Source: Thalassobaculum litoreum DSM 18839
GTDB lineage: Bacteria; Pseudomonadota; Alphaproteobacteria; Thalassobaculales; Thalassobaculaceae
NCBI RefSeq assembly: GCF_900102465.1
Contig: NZ_FNBW01000014.1
Location: 62,001-126,000, forward strand
Direction of reading: 5' to 3'
DNA length: 64,000 nt
Below, piece after piece: positions 26,215-34,953 of this stretch. The notes below the pieces were generated by a model. The model was not told the origin of the DNA. It made no database searches and worked only from the letters and a program-made list of their open reading frames with translations. A program made the translations under genes and the position numbers. Each line of letters begins with the position of its first letter. Position 1 is the stretch's first letter.

Positions 26215-27156
26215 GTGAGCACCAAGCCCGATCTCCTCGTCATCTCCCCCTGGTACGACGTCGCCATGGAGGAACTGGACGACCATTTCACCGTCCACAA
26301 GCTCTGGGAGGCCAAGGACAAGGCGGCCATGCTCGCCTCCCTCGCCGACAGCTGCGTGGCGATCGCCGGAGCGACCGCCTGCGGCGCCGACATCATGGAC
26401 GCCCTGCCCAGGACCAAGGTGATCGCCCATCACGGCGTCGGCTATGACGGGGTCGACGTGAAGGCGGCGACCGAGCGCGGCATCAAGGTCTCCAACACCC
26501 CCGACGTGCTGAGCGACGAGGTGGCGGATTTCGCCCTCGGCCTGCTGCTGGCGACCTGCCGCAAGATCCCCCATGCCGACCGTTACGTGCGCGCCGGCAA
26601 ATGGGAGAGCGAGGGCAACATGGCCTTCACCCAGCGCGTCCACGGCCGCAAGGTCGGCATCCTCGGACTGGGCCGCATCGGCATCGAGATCGCCCGGCGC
26701 TGCGAAGGCTTCAAGATGGACATCGCCTACCACACCCGCAGCCAGAAGGACGTGCCGTACACCTATTACGGCGACCTGCCGTCCATGGCGCGGGATGTGG
26801 ATTTCCTCATCGCCATCGTGCCGGGCGGGGCGTCGACCAGGCACATGATCAACCGCGAGGTGCTGGACGCGCTGGGTCCCGACGGGGTGCTGGTGAACGT
26901 GGCCCGCGGCTCGGTGGTGGACGAGGCGGCGCTGATCGAGGCGCTGCGCGACGGCCGGCTCGGCGCGGCCGGCCTCGACGTGTTCGACCAGGAGCCCAAG
27001 GTGCCCCAGGCGCTGAAGGACATGACGGAGACCGTCGTCCTGCAGCCGCACCAGGCCAGCGCCACCCACGACACCCGCCTGGCGATGGGGCGGCTGGTGA
27101 TGGAGAACGCGCTGGCGGGCCTCGCCGGCAAGCCGCTGATCACGCCGGTGAACTGA
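26215..27156 (+). CDS. D-isomer-specific 2-hydroxyacid dehydrogenase
   Basis: A 313-residue NAD(P)-dependent 2-hydroxyacid dehydrogenase of the glyoxylate/hydroxypyruvate reductase group. The Rossmann motif is GLGRIGIE. The catalytic residues are the arginine of NVARGSVVDE, the glutamate of FDQEP and the histidine of LQPHQASAT. The start is the GTG at 26215, behind an AGAAGGA-like site; longer starts upstream are not conserved. A hairpin follows the stop at 27170. The substrate (glyoxylate, hydroxypyruvate or other) is not decided by the sequence. Confidence 0.9.
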   Translation: MSTKPDLLVISPWYDVAMEELDDHFTVHKLWEAKDKAAMLASLADSCVAIAGATACGADIMDALPRTKVIAHHGVGYDGVDVKAATERGIKVSNTPDVLSDEVADFALGLLLATCRKIPHADRYVRAGKWESEGNMAFTQRVHGRKVGILGLGRIGIEIARRCEGFKMDIAYHTRSQKDVPYTYYGDLPSMARDVDFLIAIVPGGASTRHMINREVLDALGPDGVLVNVARGSVVDEAALIEALRDGRLGAAGLDVFDQEPKVPQALKDMTETVVLQPHQASATHDTRLAMGRLVMENALAGLAGKPLITPVN

Positions 27157-27169
27157 GGCAGGGCTGTCC

Positions 27170-27195
27170 GGCCGGCCGTCGCAGGACGGCCGGCC
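27170..27195 (+). terminator. Strong hairpin downstream of the 2-hydroxyacid dehydrogenase gene
   Basis: GGCCGGCCGTC-GCAG-GACGGCCGGCC is a perfect 11-bp stem with a 4-base loop, starting 14 bases after the stop codon. There is no T-run, so termination is probable but not certain in a high-GC genome. Confidence 0.6.
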
Positions 27196-27347
27196 GTCAC
27201 CACGCTCGCGCCGAGACCTCCCGGTTTTTCGCATACACCACGGACCGATTTCCCGGGACAGGGCCGCCGACATAGTGTGTGAATGCTGTCTGAAAGTCTG
27301 CTAAGTCTAGGCTCTCGGCGGAAAAATCATGATGTGATCCAGCGGCG

Positions 27348-29387
27348 ATGAAGTTCAAACACAAGATCATGGCTGCGTTGCTGGCAGCCGGCATCCTGCC
27401 GATGATCGTGATTTCCCTGTTGGACCTCTCCCGCATGTACACCATGGCCGAAGACGCGGCCCGTGCGGAAATCGCCTCCGTCGTCGACCTGAAACAGGAG
27501 ATGGTCGAGACCTATTTCGGAACACTTCTGAGCATTGCCCGAACGCTCGCGATCAATCCGGTGGTCACCGACGCGACGCGGGCCTTTACCGCCGCCGTCG
27601 ACGAACTGGACGCCTCGCAAGACGTCGCCGTGGACCCCGAGAGCCTGGAGGCGCGCTATCGCTATCAGCAGGAAAACACCACGGGGGCAACGCCGGACGA
27701 TCTGGCCCGCTGGATGAAGATCGACCCGGTGTCGGAGAAGCTTCAACACCTTTACATTTCGGACAACCCCCAGGAAATCGGTGAGAAACACCGCCTCATG
27801 AGGGCTGGCGACGGCAGTCGATACTCAAGCCTGCATGAGGCCTATCACCCGTACTTTAAGGCATATCTGGAAGAGTTCGCGTTCTACGATATCTTTCTGT
27901 TCGAGCCTGACGCGGGCCGTATCGTCTACTCGGTCTTCAAGGAGCTCGATTACGGCACGTCCTTCGTTGACGGCCCTTACAGCGGCTCGGCATTCGGACG
28001 GGCCGTTCAACAGATCATTCGCGACCAGTCGGACGACCTCGTCTTCGTCGATTTCGAACCCTACGAGCCCTCCTACAATCAGGATGCGTCGTTCCTGCTG
28101 GCGCCCCTTAAGGACAAGGGCGAGCTGATCGGCATCATCGCTTTCCAGATGCCGGTCGACCGGATCAACGCGATCGTCAACAAGGACATCGCCGGCTTCG
28201 AGACCGCCGAAACCTTCCTGATCGGGTCGAACGGACAACTGCGTTCCGTCCCGGAGACCGCCGACGATCTTGCCATTGGCACGGCCCTGTCCAGCGAGGT
28301 CGTCACCCGGGCCCTCGGCGGTACGCAAGGGCGCATCGCGGCGACGGATCACAAGGGTGTACCGGTCATCGCCGGGTTCGAGCGGGTCAGTCTTCCCGGG
28401 CTCGACTGGAAGATCATCCTCTCCGTGACGGAAGAAGAGGCGATGGCGGATGCCAATGCCTCGATCCGCAACGCCCTCGTCACCCTTGGCGTGTTCAGCC
28501 TGCTCATCCTGGCATGCGGCTATGGGTTGGGGGTGGTTCTCCTGCGGCCTATTCAGGCCCTCGGCCGGGATTTTCACGAAAGCGTCGTCGGCGCGATGAC
28601 CGCCCTGCATCGAGCGTCGAGACAGTCCACGATCGCCGCGGAATCGATGGTCGCAACGGCCGACTCGACCAGCCGCCAGGGCTCTGTCGTGAAGGAAAAC
28701 TCGGTTGCCGCGGCGGAGAACGTCTCCGTCGTCGCCGTCGCGATGGATCAGATGGCGTCCTCGATCCAGGAGATCGTCAAAGGGGTGACCAAGACCTCGG
28801 GTCTCACGGATGACGCGTCCGACAGGGCCAATGCGGCGACGTCCTCGCTGCAGAACCTGGAAACCGCAACGAAGCGCATCACCGGCGTGGTCACCCTGAT
28901 CAAGGACATCGCCAACAAGACGAACCTGCTGGCCCTGAACGCCTCCATCGAGGCGGCCCGGGCGGGAGATGCCGGGCGCGGATTTTCCGTCGTCGCCGAA
29001 GAGGTCAGAAAACTCGCGGCCCAGACCACCGCTTCCACCGAGGAAATCGGCTCGGAAGTCGACAGCGTGACCAAGGCCGTGCGGGAGAACGTCGCCGCCA
29101 TCCGGGCCATCACCGAGGCCATCGAGCTCGTCCGCGAACAGGCGACGGCCATGTCCACCGCCGCCGAGGAACAGGGTGCGGTGACGACGGACATCACCGG
29201 CAACATGGCGGACACGGCCCAGCGCGTCTCCGCCGTCGATCAGACCATCGGCGGTGTCGAGTCGGCCTCGGCCGAGGCGGCCGTGGCGGCGAGAGACGTG
29301 ATGCAGCAGATGCAGAGCGTGGACGAGGCCGAACGGAAAGTGACGCAGGCGGTCGACGCTTTCCTGAAGAAGTTCAAGGATATTTAG
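27348..29387 (+). CDS. Methyl-accepting chemotaxis protein, membrane receptor with periplasmic sensor domain
   Basis: A 679-residue transmembrane chemoreceptor. TM1 is near residues 7-24. A large periplasmic domain (about 25-370, probably dCache) comes next, then TM2 near 374-398. The MCP signalling domain has its conserved hairpin [20 protein letters not shown] near 527-546. After TM2 the linker is short and no clear HAMP domain is obvious. There is no C-terminal CheB/CheR-tethering pentapeptide. The 5' half looks less GC-rich than its neighbours, a weak hint of different history. Its ligand is unknown. No che genes are in the window. Confidence 0.9.
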   Translation: MKFKHKIMAALLAAGILPMIVISLLDLSRMYTMAEDAARAEIASVVDLKQEMVETYFGTLLSIARTLAINPVVTDATRAFTAAVDELDASQDVAVDPESLEARYRYQQENTTGATPDDLARWMKIDPVSEKLQHLYISDNPQEIGEKHRLMRAGDGSRYSSLHEAYHPYFKAYLEEFAFYDIFLFEPDAGRIVYSVFKELDYGTSFVDGPYSGSAFGRAVQQIIRDQSDDLVFVDFEPYEPSYNQDASFLLAPLKDKGELIGIIAFQMPVDRINAIVNKDIAGFETAETFLIGSNGQLRSVPETADDLAIGTALSSEVVTRALGGTQGRIAATDHKGVPVIAGFERVSLPGLDWKIILSVTEEEAMADANASIRNALVTLGVFSLLILACGYGLGVVLLRPIQALGRDFHESVVGAMTALHRASRQSTIAAESMVATADSTSRQGSVVKENSVAAAENVSVVAVAMDQMASSIQEIVKGVTKTSGLTDDASDRANAATSSLQNLETATKRITGVVTLIKDIANKTNLLALNASIEAARAGDAGRGFSVVAEEVRKLAAQTTASTEEIGSEVDSVTKAVRENVAAIRAITEAIELVREQATAMSTAAEEQGAVTTDITGNMADTAQRVSAVDQTIGGVESASAEAAVAARDVMQQMQSVDEAERKVTQAVDAFLKKFKDI

Positions 29388-29424
29388 TCCGAACAGCCTT
29401 TGCGAGGCGGCCGGATTCGGTATC

Positions 29425-30195
29425 TCAATACCCTGCCGACACCGTCGCCGGCCTGCCGTCCAGCGTCGCCAGCAGCGCGTCCAGCAGACCGCTGGCGCCG
29501 AAGCGGAAGTTGCTTGGCTCGGCCCGCCCGTTGATCGCATCCGCCAGCCGCAGATAGGCGGCCGCCTGTTCGGTGGTGCGCACGCCGCCGGCGACCTTCA
29601 CGCCGACCGGGCGGCCCGCCGCCGCTGCGACATCCAGCAGCACATGGGCGGCCTCCAGCGTGGCGGAAATCGCCACCTTGCCGGTGGAGGTCTTCAGGAA
29701 ATCCGCCCCCGCGTCCACCGCCAGCGCCGCCGCCTCTCGGATCGCGGACGGGGTCAGCAGGCGCCCGGTCTCCAGGATCACCTTCAGGGTCGCCTCGCCG
29801 GTCATCAGCCGGGCCATGTCGAGCACCGCCCGGGCCTCCGCGACCCGGCCGGTCAGCAGGGCGGTATAGGGCAGCACCACGTCGATCTCGTCGGCGCCGT
29901 CGGCGATGGCCGGCAGGATCTCGTCGCGTACCTGCTCCACATTGTCGCGGCCGTGCGGGAAGTTGACCACGGTGCAGACCGTCACGCCGCTTCCCTCCAG
30001 CCGGTCGCGGCAGAGCGGCACGAAGCGCGGCCACACGCAGACGGCGGCGACCGGGCCTGCGGGGGTGACCGCGCGGCGGCAGAGTGTCTCGATGGCCGCG
30101 TCGTCGTCGCCGTCGTTCAGCGAGGTCAGGTCGAGGCAGGCGATCGCCCGGCGGGCGGTCTCGGCCAGGGCATCGGTGGAGGTGTCAGAGGTCAT
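29425..30195 (-). CDS. deoC: Deoxyribose-phosphate aldolase
   Basis: A 256-residue class I aldolase that splits 2-deoxyribose-5-phosphate into glyceraldehyde-3-phosphate and acetaldehyde. The catalytic residues D105 (EIDVVLP), K168 (FLKTSTGK, Schiff base) and K200 (GVKVAGGVR) line up with the E. coli enzyme. It is the last gene of the nucleoside operon, overlapping the purine nucleoside phosphorylase gene by 11 bases. It completes deoxynucleoside catabolism, although the phosphopentomutase that should link the two steps is not in this operon. Confidence 0.95.
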   Translation of the reverse strand: MTSDTSTDALAETARRAIACLDLTSLNDGDDDAAIETLCRRAVTPAGPVAAVCVWPRFVPLCRDRLEGSGVTVCTVVNFPHGRDNVEQVRDEILPAIADGADEIDVVLPYTALLTGRVAEARAVLDMARLMTGEATLKVILETGRLLTPSAIREAAALAVDAGADFLKTSTGKVAISATLEAAHVLLDVAAAAGRPVGVKVAGGVRTTEQAAAYLRLADAINGRAEPSNFRFGASGLLDALLATLDGRPATVSAGY

Positions 30196-31021
30196 CGGCG
30201 GCGATCCCGGCGAAGGCGGTGAGCAGGCGGGCGAGGTCCATGGCCATACCGGCCCCGGTGGTCATGACGTCGGCATGGTCCAGCGCGGCGCCGGCGCCCA
30301 TCCCGGCGGCCAGGTTTGTGATGGTCGAGATCCCGGCCACCTTCACCCCCATATGCCGCAGCGCGATGCATTCCGGCACGGTGGACATCCCGACCGCATC
30401 GGCGCCCAGGGTCCGGAAGGCGCGGATCTCCGCCGGGGTCTCGAAGCTCGGGCCCGGGTACCAGAAGTAGACGCCTTCCGCGAGGTCGAGTCCGATTCCC
30501 TCGGCGGCGGCGGCCAGATGGCCGCGCAGGCCCGGATCGTAGGCGGTGGTCATATCGATGAACCGGGCACCCAGCGCATCCAGGTTCGGTCCGGTCAGCG
30601 GGTTCTGGCCGGACCAGTTGATGTGGTCGGCGATCGCCATCAGCCGGCCGGGTCCGACCTCCTCGCGCAGGGAGCCAGCGGCGTTGGTCAGCACCACCGC
30701 ATTGCAGCCGAGCCGGACGAGCGTGCGCACGGGACGCACCACGTCGGCCATCGGGTGCCCTTCATAGGCATGGGCCCGGCCGCGCAGCATGGCGACCGGC
30801 ACACCGCCGAGCGAGCCCAGCCGCAGCCGTCCGGCATGGCTGTCCACGGCGGGCTTCGGAAAGCCGGGAATATCGGCATAGGAAATGTCGACCGGGTCCG
30901 TGATCGCCTCGGCGCAGGCATCCAGCCCGGAGCCGAGCACAATACCGAGAAGCGGCCGGAACCCGGGGGCGGCAGCCTGGATGGCCGCGACGGCGGCGTC
31001 TATACGGTCGATTTCGGTCAT
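30185..31021 (-). CDS. punA: Purine-nucleoside phosphorylase (trimeric type)
   Basis: A 278-residue PNP of the low-molecular-mass trimeric family, which phosphorolyses purine (deoxy)nucleosides to base and (deoxy)ribose-1-phosphate. Motifs are IVLGSGLD near the N-terminus, GRAHAYEGHPM, TNAAGSL, PGPSFETPAEIRAF and VGMSTVPE, followed by ISTITNLAAG. The ATG at 31021 overlaps the GNAT stop by four bases. The operon also carries a nucleoside-type ABC importer, so it probably works on imported purine nucleosides. Confidence 0.93.
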   Translation of the reverse strand: MTEIDRIDAAVAAIQAAAPGFRPLLGIVLGSGLDACAEAITDPVDISYADIPGFPKPAVDSHAGRLRLGSLGGVPVAMLRGRAHAYEGHPMADVVRPVRTLVRLGCNAVVLTNAAGSLREEVGPGRLMAIADHINWSGQNPLTGPNLDALGARFIDMTTAYDPGLRGHLAAAAEGIGLDLAEGVYFWYPGPSFETPAEIRAFRTLGADAVGMSTVPECIALRHMGVKVAGISTITNLAAGMGAGAALDHADVMTTGAGMAMDLARLLTAFAGIAADDL

Positions 31022-31542
31022 GACAGGGCGATCCGATAAATGACGCCGGGATAGAGCGGGCCGCAGGGCCGCTGGACGATGTCGCTGCCGCAGAGCTCGC
31101 CGCCCAGGCTTTCGGAGATCCGGCGGCTGCGGTGGTTCTCCTCGGCCGCGACATAGAGCACGTCCGCCTCCCTCAGGACGTCGCGGACATAGCCGATCAG
31201 GCCGACGATTGCCTCCCGTCCGTAGCCCTGGCCCTGGGCATCTGCACGGATCCAGATGCCGAGGTCGGGTCGCTGGTGCTTGCGATAGTGAATGCCCCCC
31301 ATGCCGAGAAACCGCGTCGACGCCTTTTCCCGGATCGGCACCGCCACCTCGCGCCCCTCTGCCGCCAGGACCAGCCATTTGCGGCCGAGCTCGCGGATCT
31401 CGTCCACGGACTGCGCCGGATTGAAGGTCATGTACTCGCAGATCTCCGGCGTGACGGCGTCGAAGATGTCCCGCGCGTCGTCCGCGCGATAGGCGCGCAG
31501 GCGCAGCCGCTCGGTCTCGATCTCCAGGGACGACAGGTCCAT
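31018..31542 (-). CDS. GNAT family N-acetyltransferase
   Basis: A 174-residue RimJ/RimL-type acetyltransferase. It starts with the typical LEIETERLRLRAYRADD, has the acetyl-CoA-binding signature ADAQGQGYGREAIVGLIGYV and the later VAAEENHRSRRISESLGG. It sits between the permease and PNP genes of the nucleoside operon (8-base gap upstream, ATGA overlap downstream). The substrate is unknown; acetylation of a nucleoside-derived amine or of a ribosomal or tRNA-related target would be guesswork. Confidence 0.88.
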   Translation of the reverse strand: MDLSSLEIETERLRLRAYRADDARDIFDAVTPEICEYMTFNPAQSVDEIRELGRKWLVLAAEGREVAVPIREKASTRFLGMGGIHYRKHQRPDLGIWIRADAQGQGYGREAIVGLIGYVRDVLREADVLYVAAEENHRSRRISESLGGELCGSDIVQRPCGPLYPGVIYRIALS

Positions 31543-31550
31543 GGCCCGCC

Positions 31551-32534
31551 TCACCGTTCCTTCACATAGGGCACGCCGATCGCCCGGGGGGCGATGGCCT
31601 TGCCGATGAAGCCCGCGAGCAGGATCACCGTCAAGGCATAGGGCAGGGCCTGGATCAGCGCCACCGGCGCCCGGCCGATGCCGGGGATCTCCACGCCTTG
31701 GAGCCTTGTGGCGACGGCGTCGAGGAAGCCGAACAGCAGGCAGGCCATCAGGGCCGGAACCGGCCGCCACTTGCCGAAGATCAGGGCGGCCAGCGCGATG
31801 TAGCCCTTGCCCGCCGTCATGTCGCGCACAAAGGCGGCGGACTGGGCGGTGGAGAGATAGGCGCCGGCGATCCCGCACAGCGCCCCGGTGAACAGCAGCG
31901 CCCGGTAGCGCAGGAAGGTCACCGAGATGCCGGCGGTGTCGACCGCGCTCGGGCTCTCGCCGACGGCGCGCAGGCGCAGGCCGAACCGGGTGCGGTACAC
32001 CACCCACCAGTTGAACGGGACGGAGAGCAGAGCGACATAGACCAGGATGTTGTGGCCGCTGATCACCTCGGCATAGAGCTGGCCGATCACCGGGACCTCG
32101 CGGACCGCGGTGGCGAAGGGCCAGACCAGGGCGCGGAACCGGCCGTCGGAGGCCAGCGGCGGCGTCTGCCCGCCCTGGGAGAACCAGGCGATGCCGAGCA
32201 CAATGGTCAGCCCGGCCACCAGCACGTTGATCGCCACGCCGCTGACCACCTGGTCGCCGCGATGGGTGATGCAGGCGAAGCCGTGCAGCATGGCGAGCGC
32301 CGTCGACACCGCCATGGCGGCGAGCAGTCCGAGCCAGGCATTGCCGGTGACATAGGCGGTGGCGGCGGCGGCAAAGGCGCCGGCCAGCATCTTGCCTTCC
32401 AGCCCGATATCCACCACCCCGGAGCGCTCGCTGAACAGCCCGGCCATGGCGCACAGGATCAGCGGCGCGGCAACCCGGATGGTGGCATCCAGGGTCAGGA
32501 TCGACAGCAGCCAGAGATCGGCGAGGTCGGTCAT
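31551..32534 (-). CDS. BMP-type ABC transporter permease 2 (nucleoside/simple sugar)
   Basis: A 327-residue inner-membrane permease of the BPD_transp_2 family, as in bacterial nucleoside importers (YufQ/NupQ-like). Many hydrophobic helices are visible, with the family blocks LFSERSGVVDIGLEGKML near residue 35, RAVGESPSAVDTAG near 190 and LIFGKWRP near 260. Its start overlaps the other permease stop by ATGA. The two permeases should form a heterodimer with the ATPase and the BMP binding protein encoded upstream. Confidence 0.92.
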   Translation of the reverse strand: MTDLADLWLLSILTLDATIRVAAPLILCAMAGLFSERSGVVDIGLEGKMLAGAFAAAATAYVTGNAWLGLLAAMAVSTALAMLHGFACITHRGDQVVSGVAINVLVAGLTIVLGIAWFSQGGQTPPLASDGRFRALVWPFATAVREVPVIGQLYAEVISGHNILVYVALLSVPFNWWVVYRTRFGLRLRAVGESPSAVDTAGISVTFLRYRALLFTGALCGIAGAYLSTAQSAAFVRDMTAGKGYIALAALIFGKWRPVPALMACLLFGFLDAVATRLQGVEIPGIGRAPVALIQALPYALTVILLAGFIGKAIAPRAIGVPYVKER

Positions 32535-33640
32535 TGCGCCGCCTCCCGCCGGGCCGTCCAGGCCCGCCACAGCTTCAGCGCCGTCGGGTGCAGCATGAAG
32601 GCGAGCGCGCCGGAGAACAGGATCACCAGGCCCTGGATCACAACGACCAGATCCCGGGTGATGGTCTGGAATTCGAAATCGAGCTCGGTGCCGCCCTGAT
32701 ACAGGGCGCCGAACAGCAGGCTGGCCAGCACGATCCCGACCGGGTGGCTGCGGCCCATCAGGGCGACGGCGATGCCGGTGAAGCCGTAGCCGGCGGTGAA
32801 GTTCAGCAGCAGCCGGTGATGCACGCCCAGGATCTCGTTCAGCCCGACGAAGCCGGCCAGCGCGCCGGAGATCACCATGGAGACGACGATCACCCGCTTG
32901 GGGTCGATGCCGGCATAGACGGCCGCCTTCTCGTTATGGCCGACCGTGCGGATCGCGTAGCCCCAGCGGGTGCGCCAGATCAGCAGCCAGACGAAGATGC
33001 AGGCCAGCCCGGCCCAGACGATCGACAGGTTCAGCGGCGCGGGTGTGACGTCGATGCCGAAGCCGGCGAGGATGTCGTGCATGAAGGGCAGCCAGGCGCT
33101 CTCCGCCATCTCCCGGCTCTGCGGCGACATCTGACCCGGCTCTATCACCACGTTCACCATCAGGTGCACCATCAGGGCGGCGGCCAGGAAGTTGAACATG
33201 ATGGTGGTGATGACGATGTGGCTGCCACGATGGGCCTGCAGCCAGGCCGGAATGAACGCCCAGGCCGCCCCGAACACGCCGCCGGCCAGCCCCGCGAGCG
33301 GGATCAGCAGCCAGCCGGGCAGGGCGGTGTCCAGCGACAGGGCGACGACGCCCACGCCCAGCCCGCCGATATAGGCCTGGCCCTCGCCGCCGATGTTGAA
33401 CAGCCCGGCATGGTGGGCGACCGCCACGGCCAGTCCGGTGAAGATCAGGTTGGTGGTGTAGTACAGCGTGTAGCCGAGCGAGCCGGGATAGCCGAAGGCG
33501 CCCGCCACCAGCACGTCCAGCGCCTCCAGCGGGTTCTCGCCCACCAGCAGCACGATCAGGCCGGCGACCAGGAAGGCCATCAGGATATTCAGCGCCGGCA
33601 GGACGCCGATATCGATCCAGGCGGGCAGCTCCCGGCTCAT
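32531..33640 (-). CDS. BMP-type ABC transporter permease 1 (nucleoside/simple sugar)
   Basis: A 369-residue permease, the longer partner (YufP/NupP-like). Characteristic blocks are AVAVAHHAGLFNIGGEGQAYIGGLG near residue 75, the TTIMFNFLAAAL helix, RTVGHNEKAAVYAGI near 240 and FTGIAVALMGRSHPVG near 295. It starts 8 bases after the dGTPase-family stop, so the HD-enzyme gene is inserted between the ATPase and permease genes. The substrate is inferred to be a nucleoside from PNP and DeoC downstream. Confidence 0.92.
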   Translation of the reverse strand: MSRELPAWIDIGVLPALNILMAFLVAGLIVLLVGENPLEALDVLVAGAFGYPGSLGYTLYYTTNLIFTGLAVAVAHHAGLFNIGGEGQAYIGGLGVGVVALSLDTALPGWLLIPLAGLAGGVFGAAWAFIPAWLQAHRGSHIVITTIMFNFLAAALMVHLMVNVVIEPGQMSPQSREMAESAWLPFMHDILAGFGIDVTPAPLNLSIVWAGLACIFVWLLIWRTRWGYAIRTVGHNEKAAVYAGIDPKRVIVVSMVISGALAGFVGLNEILGVHHRLLLNFTAGYGFTGIAVALMGRSHPVGIVLASLLFGALYQGGTELDFEFQTITRDLVVVIQGLVILFSGALAFMLHPTALKLWRAWTARREAAQ

Positions 33641-33648
33641 GCAGGTCC

Positions 33649-34953
33649 TCAGAGTTCGTCGGTGGTGGTGCCGAAGCCCGGCTCGAACATGCGCCGGTAC
33701 AGCCGCTCGGCATAGGTATCGGTCATCCCGGCGATGTAGTCGCAGACCTGCCGCCGGATCGGGTCGCTGTCCAGCAGGTCGTCGCGCGCGCCCTCCGGGA
33801 TCATGGTCGGGTCCAGCACCAGCTCGTCGAACAGGCTGTTCACCACCAGATGCCCCTTGCGGCGGAGCTGGCGGACCGAGGCGCTGTTGATCACCGTCTG
33901 GTAGACGAAAGTCTTCAGGAACCGCACCAGATCCTTCACCGGCCCGGCGAAGTCCACCGTGTGGCGCAGCAGCGGATGTTCGAATTCCGGGCGCTCGAAC
34001 ACGGTGACGTGGGTGACCAGCACGTTGACCAGGGCGGAGATCGCCTGTTTGCGATCGTAGCTGGAACGCGAGAACAGGGCATCGGCCAGGGCGTCGCGGT
34101 CGAGGCCGAGGCCCTCCGTCTTCAGCCCCTCGAAATCCGGCAGGTCGGTGGCGGCGGCGGCATAGGCCTCGAAGGTGTCGCGGCGGATCAGCCCGCGGGC
34201 GATGGCGTCCTCCAGGTCGTGGACCCCGTAGGCGATGTCGTCGGCGCATTCCATCAGCGCGCAGTCCATGGTGCGGTAGATCGGCCGCCCGGTCGTGTCC
34301 AGCGCCGGCAGGGTGTCGCGGTCGGCGTTGGAGAACGGCGCCAGCGCCCAGTCGACGATGTCCTGCTCGCTGTCCAGGTAGCATTTCGGCGGCCGGTCGT
34401 CGGCATCCTTGCCGAGCGTGGCGAAGGCGGCGGAGCAGGCGGAGTAGGAGGCCGGGTATTTCAGCACCGCCAGGTTCAGCCGCCGCGTCGGGTTCAGGCC
34501 GATGCCCGGACGCCGGTACTTCTCCAGCCGGTTCAGCACGCGCAGGGTCTGGCCGTTGCCCTCGAAGCCGCCGCTGCCGGCCATGCAGGCGTTGAGGGTC
34601 TCCTCGCCGCTATGGCCGTAGGGCGGGTGGCCGAGGTCGTGGGCGTGGCAGGAGGCGGTCATCAGCGAGGCCGAGGGCAGCCAGGCCTTCACCGTCTCCG
34701 GCACCGACGGATCGGCGCGGATCTTCAGCAGCAGCCCTTCGCCGATCTGGCCGCATTCGATGCTGTGGGTCAGACGGGTACGGTGGAAATCGCCCTCGCC
34801 GGTGGCCATGACCTGGGTCTTGCCCTGCAGCCGGCGGAAGGCCGCGGAATGGATCACCCGTCCCTTGTCATGGTCGTAGGCGTCGCGCACATCGGCCGAG
34901 CGCGGCGGCTCCGGATGGCGGCGCTCGGTGAGGGCCGCAAGATCGTCCTTCAT
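33649..34953 (-). CDS. dgt: dGTPase-like HD-domain dNTP triphosphohydrolase
   Basis: A 434-residue HD-superfamily enzyme of the deoxyguanosinetriphosphate triphosphohydrolase-like group, releasing triphosphate from dNTPs to give deoxynucleosides. Metal-site residues are H63 (RTRLTHS), the H105-D106 pair (HAHDLGHPPYGHSGE) and a later aspartate in MECADDIAYGVHDLED. It overlaps the ATPase gene by ATGA and precedes the permease by 8 bases, so it is a true operon member. It would produce the same deoxynucleosides that PNP and DeoC consume, which makes the placement biologically coherent. Being type 2 (no long insert) is inferred from length. Confidence 0.92.
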   Translation of the reverse strand: MKDDLAALTERRHPEPPRSADVRDAYDHDKGRVIHSAAFRRLQGKTQVMATGEGDFHRTRLTHSIECGQIGEGLLLKIRADPSVPETVKAWLPSASLMTASCHAHDLGHPPYGHSGEETLNACMAGSGGFEGNGQTLRVLNRLEKYRRPGIGLNPTRRLNLAVLKYPASYSACSAAFATLGKDADDRPPKCYLDSEQDIVDWALAPFSNADRDTLPALDTTGRPIYRTMDCALMECADDIAYGVHDLEDAIARGLIRRDTFEAYAAAATDLPDFEGLKTEGLGLDRDALADALFSRSSYDRKQAISALVNVLVTHVTVFERPEFEHPLLRHTVDFAGPVKDLVRFLKTFVYQTVINSASVRQLRRKGHLVVNSLFDELVLDPTMIPEGARDDLLDSDPIRRQVCDYIAGMTDTYAERLYRRMFEPGFGTTTDEL

